Both the position numbers and the translations under genes were made by a program. Positions 1 through 9,377 of a stretch of 64,000 nucleotides of DNA are shown one piece after another. The notes beneath the pieces are model-generated. The model saw only the letters and a program-made list of their open reading frames with translations, had not been told where the DNA came from and searched no databases. Origin of the DNA: Acidobacteriaceae bacterium (lineage in GTDB: Bacteria > Acidobacteriota > Terriglobia > Terriglobales > Acidobacteriaceae); NCBI GenBank assembly GCA_003131585.1, contig PKVW01000036.1, positions 1,728 through 65,727 on the forward strand, read 5' to 3'. How positions within the stretch are numbered: the first letter of the stretch is position 1; each line of letters starts with the position of its first letter.

Positions 1-50
1 TTCCCGGCTCTCGGCGGGGCTGAAGCCCATGTTGATTCTGGCCGTTTAAC

Positions 51-68
51 GCGGCGCTGAAGCGCCGC
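51..68. repeat. 18-bp REP-like palindrome
   Basis: GCGGCGCTGAAGCGCCGC is a perfect dyad (8-bp arms, 2-bp centre). The same palindrome occurs at 63421-63438 near the other end of the window, and related GCTGAAGC cores occur near 20-28, 4511-4517 and 4548-4556. It looks like a dispersed intergenic repeat downstream of mntH. Confidence 0.7.
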
Positions 69-131
69 CCTTCCACGTCACGACACACACTCACGTTACG
101 GCACGTATTTCGGAGTCTGTGCATGGCTCCC

Positions 132-1499
132 TTAAGTCCCTCCCAGGGCGGCAAAGATGTTGGGGGCGACGATGCTGATGCCGAAAAGCACGCCGGAGGC
201 GGTCAGGATAAATACCACAGCAGTGGACAGTATGTTTGCCCAAAGCGGACTGACCAGGTCGCCCATAATTTCTTTGTCATTGACCAGCATGAAGAGGAAG
301 ACCAGGGCTGGTGGCATGGCCAGAACCGCGACCACGTTTACGACCAGAACCACATAGACCAGCGGCAGCCCGGGGATTAGAACGATGGCGGCGGCAGCCA
401 CCGCGCATAGAGTCAGCACGGCGTAAAACGACTTGCCTTCTCCCATGGGGAGGTTCAGGCTATGGGGTTTGTGGGTGACCTCGCCGAAGGCGTAGGCCGA
501 AGAAGTTGAAATTGTGATGGCGGCTACGATGCCGGCCTCGACCATGCCGAGGGCGAACAGAGAAGCGCCGAAGTGGCCGATCAGGGGCTGGAGAGCCTGG
601 GCAAACTCCGCAGCCTGGAAATTGTCGGCGGTCATCCGATGGGCGAACAACGGTGCGGTTGCCAGGATCGTAGCCACCGCGGCGGCGGTTGCCAGCGCGG
701 CCCCGAGTGCAGTGTCGATGCGGCCGAAGCGGATGTCTTTCGTGGTCATTCCTTTGTCGACCGTCGCGCCTTGCTGAAAGAAAATCATCCAGGGCGTTAC
801 CGTCGCTCCGATGTCGGCGAGCACGATCAGCAGAGTGTCCTGGTTGAAGCCGGGGAGCGGTTGCCAGGTGATCAAGGAATGGCCGACCGAGTGCCAACTG
901 GGGTGGGTCATGAGCGCGACTGGAATGAATACCAGGTTGAAGGCGGCGGCGGCGAGAGTGATCCGTTCCCACGTCCAATAGCGGTGACTCATCAGGGCCG
1001 CGTACAGGATGACTAGAGCAATGAGGACTGCCACCCAGGGGCGCACGCCGAAGAAACCCAGGCCCGCGCGTATGGCGATGAACTCGGTGATGAGCGTGAG
1101 GAAGTTCCCGATGCCCAGGTCGATCATCGAGAACCAGCCCCAAAAGGGACCGAAGCGGTCGAAGATAAGCTCGGCGTGTCCGCGATGGGTGGCGGCGCCG
1201 AGGCGCACCGTCATCTCCTGAACGACGATTGCCATGCAAAACGTGAGCACAACAAAAGGGAGGAAGAATCCGATGCCGAACTTGGCGCCCGTAGCAGCGT
1301 AGGCGAGCATGCTGGGGCCGTCGTTCTCTCCCAACATGACCAGGACGCCGGGGCCAACCAGCAACCACAGCAGGCGCGCTCTGGAGGAAAAGCCGTGTTG
1401 GGCGCGGGCTTCCGACACGCGGACGCGATCATGGGCACGATCGATATCTTCGTGAGTGATTACTACTTCGTCTTCGTTCTTGACGGCGGCAGGCTTCAT
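132..1499 (-). CDS. mntH: Nramp-family divalent metal (Mn2+) transporter
   Basis: Inner-membrane proton-coupled importer of Mn2+ (possibly Fe2+). The 455-residue protein has about 11 hydrophobic helices after a charged 40-residue N-terminus. The first helix region has the Nramp-type metal-binding segment, here GENDGPSMLAYA at about residues 57-68. The variant of the usual DPGN motif places it in a divergent Nramp subgroup. The mntR gene lies just upstream on the same strand, and an MntR-like operator overlaps the promoter at 1593-1628. The family call is firm. Manganese as substrate is inferred from the MntR context. Confidence 0.85.
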   Translation of the reverse strand: MKPAAVKNEDEVVITHEDIDRAHDRVRVSEARAQHGFSSRARLLWLLVGPGVLVMLGENDGPSMLAYAATGAKFGIGFFLPFVVLTFCMAIVVQEMTVRLGAATHRGHAELIFDRFGPFWGWFSMIDLGIGNFLTLITEFIAIRAGLGFFGVRPWVAVLIALVILYAALMSHRYWTWERITLAAAAFNLVFIPVALMTHPSWHSVGHSLITWQPLPGFNQDTLLIVLADIGATVTPWMIFFQQGATVDKGMTTKDIRFGRIDTALGAALATAAAVATILATAPLFAHRMTADNFQAAEFAQALQPLIGHFGASLFALGMVEAGIVAAITISTSSAYAFGEVTHKPHSLNLPMGEGKSFYAVLTLCAVAAAAIVLIPGLPLVYVVLVVNVVAVLAMPPALVFLFMLVNDKEIMGDLVSPLWANILSTAVVFILTASGVLFGISIVAPNIFAALGGT

Positions 1500-1529
1500 G
1501 GGTTGAGGTCTGGAGCGCTTTACTGTCGA

Positions 1530-1589
1530 GCTAATCTCTGTCGATGTGTCCGAGGGAGCTTTTCAACTTTTCCCCCCGTCGAGATTAGC
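1530..1589 (-). promoter_or_regulatory. Inverted repeat in the mntH leader
   Basis: GCTAATCTC at 1530-1538 pairs perfectly with GAGATTAGC at 1581-1589, closing a 42-nt loop. It lies in the transcribed leader between the predicted mntH promoter and the start codon. It could be a structured 5' UTR. I could not match it to the yybP-ykoY manganese riboswitch. Confidence 0.4.
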
Positions 1590-1592
1590 GCA

Positions 1593-1628
1593 AGTATACA
1601 CTATGACATAAACCATGGTTAACTAATC
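1593..1628 (-). promoter_or_regulatory. mntH promoter with MntR-like operator
   Basis: On the minus strand a -35-like TTAACC (1617-1622) and a -10 TATACT (1593-1598) are 18 bp apart. The -35 lies in a dyad reading AGTTAACCATGGTTTAT on the minus strand (1608-1624). Near-identical dyads sit at the mntR and porin promoters, so MntR repression is likely. Confidence 0.7.
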
Positions 1629-1639
1629 GGAGGGAAGCC

Positions 1640-1828
1640 GTCTTGAATCCCCGATAGTTGAACCCGTGCGCCGCAGGGGCTAAAACCCGAAGTCGAGGGG
1701 CAGCTGGGCGGCACGGCTGGAAGCCATGCCCTTCCCGAACCTATTTATTCCTCTTTATTCTTCAATGCCTGGCGAGGCAGGTGACGCAGGCGAGTTGCAT
1801 AGGACCGCGCCTGGTTCAGGATGACAAA
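1640..1828. other. Spacer with degenerate REP-like repeat
   Basis: Between the mntH promoter and the mntR stop codon. It contains the degenerate intergenic repeat with GGGGCTAAAACCC and a nearby CATGCC/GGCGAGGCAGG region. The right end has a GGATGACA-type repeat end (about 1812-1826). No gene is supported. Confidence 0.4.
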
Positions 1829-2500
1829 CTAACGGGCGCTGCGCTGGCCGGCTGCGGAAACCCATACCCGCTGGGCTGCGGCCCGGCCCAGCGAGACGTT
1901 GCCGGCCATGGTAGATAAAGTGAGGGTCTGGTCGTAATTGCGTTCGAGGAGGCGCAACTTTGCTCCGGGACGAATGCCGCGGGCTTCGAGGAACTCCAGC
2001 AGGAGCCGGTCTCGCTCATAAATCCCGCTGACGGCGTAGGCGGCTCCGGGCGCGGCATCGGCCAGCAGCAGCAGGCCGCGATGGCGGCGGCTGGCGGGGC
2101 TTTCCATCTCGCTGAGGTTGCCGTGAGGACAGGCGCCTCCCTTGCCCAACTTAGCCAGGAGTTTGGCTTCGAAGTCAGGCGAAACGGCGTGCTCCAGGCG
2201 CTCCGCTTCGTCGTGTACCTTCCACCACTCCAAACCAAAAAGTTCGGCCAACATGCGCTCGATGAGATGGTGGCGGAGCGTAAGTTTTCGGGCGATCTTG
2301 CGGCCGGCGGCGGTGAGGCGCACGTGCCCGTCGCTCTGGACGCGAACCAGGCCGTCCTTCTTCAAACGGCGTACGGCCATGGTGACGGCGGGCGCCGACA
2401 CCTTCAGCCAGTCCGCGAGGCGCGCCGAGATGACGGCTTCGCCCTCACTCTCGGCCTCGAGGATCGCTTTGAGATAGTCTTCCTTGGAGACGGTGATCAT
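1829..2500 (-). CDS. mntR: DtxR/MntR-family metal-dependent repressor
   Basis: Cytoplasmic transcriptional repressor that binds Mn2+ or Fe2+. The 223 residues give an N-terminal winged helix (about 1-65, with the helix-turn-helix at residues 25-50, AVISARLADWLKVSAPAVTM). A dimerisation and metal-binding domain follows (about 66-140, with HH, H and E ligands such as RHHLIERM and ERLEHAVSP), then a C-terminal SH3/FeoA-like domain (about 150-220). It is next to mntH, and its own promoter carries the same dyad, so autoregulation is likely. The start is the ATG at 2500, 22 bp from the operator. Confidence 0.85.
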   Translation of the reverse strand: MITVSKEDYLKAILEAESEGEAVISARLADWLKVSAPAVTMAVRRLKKDGLVRVQSDGHVRLTAAGRKIARKLTLRHHLIERMLAELFGLEWWKVHDEAERLEHAVSPDFEAKLLAKLGKGGACPHGNLSEMESPASRRHRGLLLLADAAPGAAYAVSGIYERDRLLLEFLEARGIRPGAKLRLLERNYDQTLTLSTMAGNVSLGRAAAQRVWVSAAGQRSAR

Positions 2501-2508
2501 CTGGGACG

Positions 2509-2538
2509 ATTATACGACGGCGTTAAGTACGGTTAACT
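2509..2538 (-). promoter_or_regulatory. mntR promoter and operator
   Basis: The minus strand has TTAACC (2531-2536), a 16-bp spacer and a consensus -10 TATAAT (2509-2514). The dyad AGTTAACCGTACTTAAC (2522-2538, minus strand) covers the -35 region. It matches the mntH and porin operators and suggests autoregulation. Confidence 0.65.
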
Positions 2539-2552
2539 CCTGATGCATCCGT

Positions 2553-2642
2553 GAATGCAGAAGTAAGAAGTCAGAATGCAGAAGTAAGGAATACTTAGGC
2601 GGGTTGGGTTTTAGTTCTGCATTCTGACTTTTGCCTTCTGCA
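2553..2642. repeat. Heptad-repeat hairpin
   Basis: The left arm is five consecutive 7-mers: GAATGCA, GAAGTAA, GAAGTCA, GAATGCA, GAAGTAA (2553-2587). The right arm is TTCTGCA, TTCTGAC, TTTTGCC, TTCTGCA (2615-2642). The 28 nt at 2556-2583 pair with 2615-2642 with about three mismatches. It lies between divergent mntR and purD. Confidence 0.8.
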
Positions 2643-2704
2643 TTTTCCCGGCAATGCGTTTGACAGGTTTCCTGCTTTGCCCCTAACCTTGACTTTCTCC
2701 GGCT

Positions 2705-3976
2705 ATGAAAGTTCTTGTTCTAGGGAACGGTGGGCGTGAGCACGCGCTGGTATGGAAGCTGCGGCAGTCCTCACGTGTTTCCAAGTTGTATTGCGCACCG
2801 GGTAACGGCGGCATTGCGGAAAACGCGGAATGCCTGGCGGTTGACCTGAAGAATCTCGATTCGATTATGGCTCTGGGCCGGCAGGTGCGTCCGGACCTTA
2901 CGCTGGTGGGACCTGAGTTGCCGCTTACGCTGGGCGTGGTGGACGAATTCACGCGATGCGGCTGGCCGGCGTTCGGCCCTACCAAGGCGGCGGCGCAGTT
3001 GGAGTGGAGCAAGAGCTTCGCGAAAGAATTCTTGCAGCGGCACCGCATTCCGACCGCTCCCTACGCGATCTGCGATTCGGTGGAGGAAGTTCGCGCGGCT
3101 TTGGCGCATTTTCACGCGCCGGTCGTGGTCAAGGCCGACGGATTGGCGGCGGGCAAGGGCGTGGTGATCGCAGCGAGCAAAGAAGAGGTTGCCAGCGTGG
3201 CGGCCGAGATGTTCAGCGGCAAGATGGTGGGAGAAGCGGGCGCGCGCGTGGTGCTGGAAGAATGTTTGACGGGCGACGAACTTTCGTTTCTTGTGTTGAG
3301 CGACGGGGAACGCGTGGTCCCTCTGGTGGCGGCCCAGGATCATAAGCGGATCGGCGACGGCGACACCGGGTCGAATACCGGCGGTATGGGCGCATACTCG
3401 ACAGCCGACATTGTCGATGACAAGATGCGCGACTGGCTGGTGAGTCACATCGCCACGCCAGTAGTTGCGGGCATGAAGGCGGAAGGCACGGAATACAAGG
3501 GAGTGCTCTATTGCGGGCTGATGATGACGGCTCGAGGTCCCATGGTACTGGAATTCAATTGCCGCTTCGGCGATCCGGAGACGCAGCCGATTCTGATGCG
3601 GCTGGAAAGCGATTTAGTCGATGGGCTGGAAGCTTCGATCGAAGGCCGCCTCAGCGAAGGCGATTTCAAGTGGTCGCGGGATGCGTCGGTGTGCGTGGTG
3701 ATGGCGTCGGGAGGATATCCAGGGACGTTCGAGGTGGGAAAGAAGATCGCAGGCCTGGAAGAAGCTGACGGGACCGAGGGTGTGAAGGTGTTTCACGCGG
3801 GGACGACGAAGCGCGATGGATCGTTCTATACCGCCGGCGGGCGGGTGCTCGGGGTGTCGGCGCGGGCGGCGGAGTTGGAGACTGCCATCGAACGGGCGTA
3901 TGCGGCCTGCGAGAAGATTCGTTTCGACGGTGCACATTACCGGAAGGATATTGCGGCGCGGGCGCTGAAGAAATAA
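2705..3976 (+). CDS. purD: Phosphoribosylamine-glycine ligase
   Basis: GAR synthetase, the second step of de novo purine synthesis: phosphoribosylamine + glycine + ATP to GAR. The 423-residue protein has the family length. It opens with the N-terminal motif GNGGREHAL (about residues 7-15), has the ATP-grasp lysine segment VVKADGLAAGKGVV (about 141-154), the PurD signature segment NTGGMGAYS (about 225-233) and FNCRFGDPETQ (about 284-294). purE follows 14 bp downstream with its own Shine-Dalgarno, so the two are probably one operon. Cytosolic. Confidence 0.96.
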   Translation: MKVLVLGNGGREHALVWKLRQSSRVSKLYCAPGNGGIAENAECLAVDLKNLDSIMALGRQVRPDLTLVGPELPLTLGVVDEFTRCGWPAFGPTKAAAQLEWSKSFAKEFLQRHRIPTAPYAICDSVEEVRAALAHFHAPVVVKADGLAAGKGVVIAASKEEVASVAAEMFSGKMVGEAGARVVLEECLTGDELSFLVLSDGERVVPLVAAQDHKRIGDGDTGSNTGGMGAYSTADIVDDKMRDWLVSHIATPVVAGMKAEGTEYKGVLYCGLMMTARGPMVLEFNCRFGDPETQPILMRLESDLVDGLEASIEGRLSEGDFKWSRDASVCVVMASGGYPGTFEVGKKIAGLEEADGTEGVKVFHAGTTKRDGSFYTAGGRVLGVSARAAELETAIERAYAACEKIRFDGAHYRKDIAARALKK

Positions 3977-3990
3977 TTCTAAGGAGATTG

Positions 3991-4497
3991 ATGAGCAAGC
4001 CACTGGTGTCGATTGTGATGGGCAGTGATTCCGACCTTGAGATCATGCGTGAGGCCGGGAAGGCATTGGAGGAGTTTGGCATCGCATACGAAATCGACGT
4101 GACCTCGGCGCACCGTTCGCCGGAGCGTACGGCCGATTTCGCGCGCAAGGCTGCCGGGCGCGGCATTTGTGTGATCATCGCGGGCGCCGGCGGTGCGGCG
4201 CATCTGGCCGGCGTGATTGCCGCTCACACCACGTTGCCGGTGATCGGCGTACCGATTCCTTCCACGCCGCTGCAGGGGATGGATTCCTTGCTGGCGACCG
4301 TGCAAATGCCGGCGGGGATTCCGGTGGCGACGGTGGCGATCGGAAAGCCTGGTGCTACAAATGCGGGGATTCTTGCGGCGCAGATGATTGGGTTGAGCGA
4401 TGCCGGGATTGCTAAGAAGCTTGAGGCGCATAAGGAGAAGCTGGCGCGGGGTGTGGAGGAGAAGTCTAGGAAGTTTAGGAGTTCCGCCGGTGGATAA
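3991..4497 (+). CDS. purE: N5-carboxyaminoimidazole ribonucleotide mutase
   Basis: Class I PurE, which converts N5-CAIR to CAIR in purine synthesis. The 168-residue protein has GSDSDLEIM near the N-terminus, the SAHRSPERT loop (about residues 38-46) and the [14 protein letters not shown] segment. The start is the ATG at 3991, four bases after AAGGAG (3981-3986). A TTG at 3988 just before it is less likely. It follows purD directly. Confidence 0.95.
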   Translation: MSKPLVSIVMGSDSDLEIMREAGKALEEFGIAYEIDVTSAHRSPERTADFARKAAGRGICVIIAGAGGAAHLAGVIAAHTTLPVIGVPIPSTPLQGMDSLLATVQMPAGIPVATVAIGKPGATNAGILAAQMIGLSDAGIAKKLEAHKEKLARGVEEKSRKFRSSAGG

Positions 4498-4506
4498 GCA
4501 AGTACC

Positions 4507-4660
4507 CCAGGGGCTGAAGCCCACTTTCCAAGTGGAGCTTCATCGCAGCGCTGAAGCGCTGCGCCACCCAAAGTCTTACGCTTGAAAGCAAGTCCGGCCA
4601 AAGCAACTTCAGCGAAGGCTTCGCTGCGCGAGGCGGACAGCCGGGGGCGGCTGTCCCCAC
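4507..4660. repeat. Composite REP-like intergenic repeat
   Basis: Several short dyads are stacked downstream of purE: GGGGCTGAAGCCC-type, AGCGCTGAAGCGCT (about 4547-4560), and CAGCCGGGGGCGGCTG (about 4638-4653). The same motif family occurs at 51-68, 43025-43107 and 58636-58664. No gene is supported. The hairpins may terminate purE and galU, which converge here. Confidence 0.6.
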
Positions 4661-4699
4661 ACAGTCACAGTCACAAATTACAGTCACAATGGTCAAATG

Positions 4700-5581
4700 T
4701 TAGAGCTTTAATCCTTTTAGATATTCGCGGAACGGTTGCCCTAAATCTTCCCGCTTGAGCGCGAACTCGACCGTTGCCTTGAGGAATCCCAGCTTGTCTC
4801 CCGTATCGTGGCGGCGGCCTTCGTAGACGTAGGCGTACATCTTTTCTTTCTGCAGCAGGAGGCGCATGCCGTCGGTGAGTTGCAGCTCACCACCGGCTCC
4901 GGCCTGGGTGTTGGCCAGGCAATCGAAGATCGCGGGTGTGAGAATGTAGCGGCCGATGATGGCCAGGTTCGAGGGCGCGTCCTCGGGCTTGGGCTTCTCA
5001 ACCATGTTCTTGATTTCGTACAGGCGGCCGCCGAAACGGCCATCGGCGGGCTTTACGTCGAGAACGCCGTAGGAAGAAATCATCTTTCCTTCGATGACCT
5101 GAGTGGCCAGGACGGAGCACTGGGTCTGATCGAAAACCTCGACCATCTGCTTGAGGCATGGGACCTTGGCATCGATCACATCGTCGGCCAGGAGCACGGC
5201 GAAAGGCTCATTGCCGACAAGTTCGCGGGCCATCAGCACGGCGTGGCCGAGGCCGAGGGCTTCTTTCTGGCGGACATAGGCGACGTGAATCATGTCGGAG
5301 ATGGAGCGCACAATCTTGAGCAGGTCAATCTTCTTGCGATCCTCGAGCATTCTTTCCAGCTCGTAGCTGACGTCGAAGTGGTCTTCGATGGCCTGCTTGC
5401 CGCGGCCAGTGATGATGAGGATCTGGTCGCAACCCGAGGCCAGAGCTTCTTCCACGCCGTACTGAATGATGGGCTTATCCACCAGCGGGAGCATCTCTTT
5501 GGGCTGGGCTTTGGTGGCGGGCAAAAAGCGTGTGCCGAGGCCGGCGGCGGGGAATACGGCTTTGCGGAGCTTCATGGGCAT
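4700..5581 (-). CDS. galU: UTP-glucose-1-phosphate uridylyltransferase
   Basis: Makes UDP-glucose from UTP and glucose-1-phosphate for cell-envelope polysaccharides and sugar nucleotides. The 293-residue protein has the N-terminal nucleotidyltransferase motif GLGTRFLPATKAQPKEMLP (about residues 14-32), VDKPIIQYGVEEA, LGLGHAV and ADD (about 131-133), and the C-terminal GRRHDTGDKLGFLKA. Starts at 5581 (ATG) and 5575 (ATG) are both possible; the conserved part begins at the second. Single transcription unit. Confidence 0.95.
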   Translation of the reverse strand: MPMKLRKAVFPAAGLGTRFLPATKAQPKEMLPLVDKPIIQYGVEEALASGCDQILIITGRGKQAIEDHFDVSYELERMLEDRKKIDLLKIVRSISDMIHVAYVRQKEALGLGHAVLMARELVGNEPFAVLLADDVIDAKVPCLKQMVEVFDQTQCSVLATQVIEGKMISSYGVLDVKPADGRFGGRLYEIKNMVEKPKPEDAPSNLAIIGRYILTPAIFDCLANTQAGAGGELQLTDGMRLLLQKEKMYAYVYEGRRHDTGDKLGFLKATVEFALKREDLGQPFREYLKGLKL

Positions 5582-5587
5582 CGAGGT

Positions 5588-5615
5588 GGTCGTTAGTCGG
5601 CGGTCGTTAGTCGTT
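5588..5615. repeat. Heptad-repeat tract upstream of galU
   Basis: Four consecutive 7-mers: GGTCGTT, AGTCGGC, GGTCGTT, AGTCGTT. The same unit family occurs at 15722-15749 and 46876-46960. Further left (about 5700-5745) the galU-mfd spacer also holds a REP-like dyad, GGCATGCCTGGAGGCATGCC. Confidence 0.7.
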
Positions 5616-5771
5616 CAAGCGACGGCCTGCTGATTTTACATGACGATCCGCTAGCGGACCTTTTGGGGAACCCCGATGCAAACGTTCAGCGCCTGAAGGC
5701 GCGCCACGGGAACGGAACGCTTGCGGCATGCCTGGAGGCATGCCCTGATACGAATCTTACCAGTACCCCGA

Positions 5772-8700
5772 TCAGCTAGACGGTGCGATGGCGGATCGAA
5801 CCTCCGATGTCGATTCTGCGCTGGCCAGTTGCTCCAATACCGCGCGGAGCGCGCGCAGGACTTCTTCCGCGACAGTGGCTTTCAAAACAAACTTCAGCAT
5901 GCCGTCTGGAGTGAACTGGGCGCCGCGCTGGGCGGAGACGAAGCGGGCTAGCTGCTCCGGATCCACGGCGGCGTTCTCCTGAAACTTGAGGGTGACGAAG
6001 TCGCGTTTGCGCTCGATGGCATTCACGCCGACCTTCATGCAGAGCAGTTTGAGCGAGGCGTAGTCCAGCAGGTTGCGGACTGCGGGCGGAGGCGGGCCGT
6101 AGCGGTCCTGCAACTCGCCCGCTACGTCGGTCAATTGCGATTCGGTTTCGACACGGGCTACGCGCTTATACATCTGCAGGCGCTGGTTTTCTTCAGGAAC
6201 ATAATCGGCGGGAATGCGGATGTTGAGGCCGAGGTTGAGCTGGGTCTCGGCTTCGTCGGCCGCGGCTTCGCCTTTCATCTCACGCACGGCGCGTTCCAGC
6301 ATCTGGGTGTAGAGCTCGAAGCCGATAGCCTCGATGTGGCCGCTCTGCTCGCCACCGAGCATGTTGCCGGCGCCGCGGAGTTCGAGGTCGAGGGCGGCGA
6401 TTTTGAATCCTGCGCCGAGGTCAGAGAATTCCTTTAGCGCGGCGAGCCGGCGGCGCGCGATGGGAGTGAGTTCGATCTCCGGCGGGAGCATCAGATATGC
6501 ATAAGCGCGGCGGCTGGAGCGGCCAACTCGGCCGCGTAACTGGTAAAGCTCCGAGAGACCGAGGCGGTCGGCGCGGTTGATCAGAATGGTGTTGCACAGT
6601 GGAATGTCGAGACCGTTTTCGATGATCGTGGTCGAAACCAGAATGTCAGCTTCGTGATGCATGAACTTCAACATCACTTTCTCGAGTTCGCCTTCCGACA
6701 TTTGTCCGTGGCCGACGATAATCCGCGCCGGGGGAACCAGCGCCTGAATCTTGGCGGCGATCTCCCAGATCGTGTCCACGCGGTTGTGGACGAAGTAAAC
6801 CTGGCCGCCGCGGTCCAATTCCTGTTCAACCGCGGACTGGATGAGTTTTTCGTCCCAACTGGCGACCACCGTCTGAATTGCCATGCGATCTTTGGGCGGG
6901 GTCTCGATCACGCTCATGTCGCGCAGCCCGACCAGCGACATGTGCAGAGTGCGCGGGATGGGCGTCGCCGACATGGTGAGCACGTCCACCTGCTTGCGCA
7001 TTTGCTTGATGCGCTCTTTGTGGCGCACCCCGAAGCGCTGTTCTTCGTCGACGATGAGCAGGCCGAGATCGGAGAACTTGATGTCTTTGGAAAGAATGCG
7101 GTGGGTTCCGATCAGGACATCGATTTTGCCGGCTTCCGTCTTTTGCAGGATTTCCTTTTGCTGCTTGGCATTGCGGAAGCGGCTGATCATCTCAATTGTG
7201 ACCGGGAAGGGAGCGAAGCGCTGCTTGAAAGTTTCGAAGTGCTGAAAGGCAAGCACGGTGGTGGGCGCGAGGACTGCCACCTGTTTGTTATCGCCAATCG
7301 CCTTGAAGGCGGCGCGCATCGCGACCTCAGTTTTGCCGTAGCCGACATCGCCGCAGAGCAGCCGGTCCATGGGCTGGGAGGACTCCATGTCGCGAATGAC
7401 GTCTTTGATGGCCTGGGCCTGGTCTTCGGTCTCGCTGAATTCAAAGGCATCTTCAAACTCGCGAAACCATTCGTTGCCCGGCGGAAAGGCGTGGCCCACC
7501 GCCGTTTTTCGTTCGGCGTAAAGCTTGAGGAGTTCGTCCGCCATGTCTTTCATGGCATTGCGCACGCGAGCCTTCGTCTTGCCCCAGGCTGCGGTTCCGA
7601 GATGACTCAAGACCGGCTTGGCGCCTTCCGACGAGCGGTACTTCTGCACCAGATCGAGGCGGGTGAGCGGAACGTAGAGGCGAGAGGCTTCGGCGAATTC
7701 GAGCAGCATGAATTCGGCAGGACCATCGCCATGGTTGATTTCCTTCAAGCCCTGATACTGCCCAATGCCATGCTCGACATGCACAACGTAATCGCCGACC
7801 TGCAGATCGCGGAAGTCCGAGAGGAAGGCCGAGACTTTGGACTTTAGACGCTGCGGACGCGAGGCCACCGCGTCGGATTCGTCGAACAGATCGCGCGCGC
7901 CGAAGACGGCAAGGTTGGCCTCGGGCAGCAGCACGCCATCGGGGATGTAGGCCGTGGCCAGGGTGGTAGTGAGCAGTTCGCCCGCGAAGTAGCTGGTTTC
8001 GTCGGCATAACTTTCGCCGCCGCGGGTGCGGCTTCCCAGGCGAAACGAGACGTTGTACTCCGTGAAAACATCGGCCAGACGCTCGACCTCGCCGATGTTG
8101 GGCACGGCGAACAGCACGCGTTTTCCATCGCTGTTGAGTTTCTGCACTTCCGCGAGCATCGCGGGAACTGCGCCATGGAAGCGCGGTGAGGGCTGCGTGA
8201 GAAATGAAATGATCGAGTTTTCTTCATCCACGCCGCGGGTGATGCCCAGGTGCTCGACATCGGCGCCGGGAAGTGCTGCCGCTTTTTTCCACCAGTCGTC
8301 CGGCGGAAGGTAGAGATCCTCGGGCCTTACCAGACTGCCGACGCCGCTGCGCTCGTGGGCTTCGGCAACGCGAGTCCAGAAGCGGTCGAATTCCTGCTTG
8401 AGCTGATCGGTTTCGTCCAGAAGAACCGCGGCGCGGGGAATTAGATCGAAGATGGTGCTGTCGGCTCCGGCAACCGGAGAATAAAACTCCCAGCCGGGGA
8501 AAACGTTTAGGCCACCCGCGCGGACAGCGGCTTCCACGATCTCTTCGGAGCCCGGCTTTCCCGAGCCAACGATACGCTTGCCGCTGAGCCGCGTATGAAT
8601 TGCGCCAAGCAGATGTTCGCTGACCGGCGTTTCGGTGAGGGGAAGGAGCAAAGCCTCGTCTACAGGCGTCGAGGAGCGTTGCGAGGCGGGATCGAATTTG

Positions 8701-9347
8701 CGAATGGAGTCGGCTTCATCGCCGAAGAACTCGATTCGCAACGGGCGGTCGGCCTCGGGCGAGTAAACGTCGAGGATCCCGCCCCGTGAGGCATATTGCC
8801 CCGGCATCTCGACCACGTCAGTGGAGGTGTAGCCGACAGTATTGAGGTGCGCGAGCAGGGCCTCGAGATCGAACGATTCGCCGCGGCGAATGGTGCGGGC
8901 AAGGTCGGCGTAGTAATCGCTGGAGCGCAGGCGGATGGCCGTCGCCGCCACAGGCGCCAGCACAATGGAGGCAGCCCCGGTCGCGATCTTCCACAAGGCA
9001 GTGGCGCGTTCTTCCTGGAGCTCCGGGTGTGGTGAGAGGTTCTGGAACGGAAGCACGTCGCGCGCCGGGAGAGAGATGACGGACTCTGGATCGCAGGCAG
9101 CCGTGAGTTCGCAGAAGCCGCGCAGGACAGGAAGGAAGTCTTCCACGGCGCGGTTGTCGTTGACTACAAAGATCAGAGGGCGCCCGGCGGCGCGTCGAAA
9201 CAGCACGAGCAGCAAGGCTTTCGCGGTGGGAGTGAGGCCGGATACACGAATACGCCCCGCGCCCTCCTTGAGGTGGGAGGCTACACGCGCGAAAGCGGGA
9301 AGCTTTTCTACGTCCACGAAGAGTTCGCGGACGAAGGGAAGAAGCAT
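5772..9347 (-). CDS. mfd: Transcription-repair coupling factor
   Basis: ATP-driven translocase that removes stalled RNA polymerase from DNA lesions and recruits UvrA. The 1191 residues match the family. There is an N-terminal UvrB-like module, then the RNA polymerase interaction domain (GDYVVHVEHGIGQYQGL at about residue 515), Walker A GDVGYGKT (about 664), DEEQ Walker B (about 766) with RFGVRHKER next to it, SATPIPRT, GRVGRSSRRAYAYLM and a C-terminal TRCF domain. The dimethylargininase-like gene lies 30 bp upstream on the same strand and may be cotranscribed. Confidence 0.96.
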   Translation of the reverse strand: MLLPFVRELFVDVEKLPAFARVASHLKEGAGRIRVSGLTPTAKALLLVLFRRAAGRPLIFVVNDNRAVEDFLPVLRGFCELTAACDPESVISLPARDVLPFQNLSPHPELQEERATALWKIATGAASIVLAPVAATAIRLRSSDYYADLARTIRRGESFDLEALLAHLNTVGYTSTDVVEMPGQYASRGGILDVYSPEADRPLRIEFFGDEADSIRKFDPASQRSSTPVDEALLLPLTETPVSEHLLGAIHTRLSGKRIVGSGKPGSEEIVEAAVRAGGLNVFPGWEFYSPVAGADSTIFDLIPRAAVLLDETDQLKQEFDRFWTRVAEAHERSGVGSLVRPEDLYLPPDDWWKKAAALPGADVEHLGITRGVDEENSIISFLTQPSPRFHGAVPAMLAEVQKLNSDGKRVLFAVPNIGEVERLADVFTEYNVSFRLGSRTRGGESYADETSYFAGELLTTTLATAYIPDGVLLPEANLAVFGARDLFDESDAVASRPQRLKSKVSAFLSDFRDLQVGDYVVHVEHGIGQYQGLKEINHGDGPAEFMLLEFAEASRLYVPLTRLDLVQKYRSSEGAKPVLSHLGTAAWGKTKARVRNAMKDMADELLKLYAERKTAVGHAFPPGNEWFREFEDAFEFSETEDQAQAIKDVIRDMESSQPMDRLLCGDVGYGKTEVAMRAAFKAIGDNKQVAVLAPTTVLAFQHFETFKQRFAPFPVTIEMISRFRNAKQQKEILQKTEAGKIDVLIGTHRILSKDIKFSDLGLLIVDEEQRFGVRHKERIKQMRKQVDVLTMSATPIPRTLHMSLVGLRDMSVIETPPKDRMAIQTVVASWDEKLIQSAVEQELDRGGQVYFVHNRVDTIWEIAAKIQALVPPARIIVGHGQMSEGELEKVMLKFMHHEADILVSTTIIENGLDIPLCNTILINRADRLGLSELYQLRGRVGRSSRRAYAYLMLPPEIELTPIARRRLAALKEFSDLGAGFKIAALDLELRGAGNMLGGEQSGHIEAIGFELYTQMLERAVREMKGEAAADEAETQLNLGLNIRIPADYVPEENQRLQMYKRVARVETESQLTDVAGELQDRYGPPPPAVRNLLDYASLKLLCMKVGVNAIERKRDFVTLKFQENAAVDPEQLARFVSAQRGAQFTPDGMLKFVLKATVAEEVLRALRAVLEQLASAESTSEVRSAIAPSS

Positions 9348-9377
9348 GCAGGATTATTTTAGCAGGAGCGGAGGAGT

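Noticed and set aside
1500-1590. yybP-ykoY manganese riboswitch upstream of mntH
   Set aside because: The leader has an inverted repeat but none of the recognisable conserved loops.
2553-2642. CRISPR array at the heptad hairpins
   Set aside because: Units are 7 bp without spacers, arms are complementary, and no cas genes are present.
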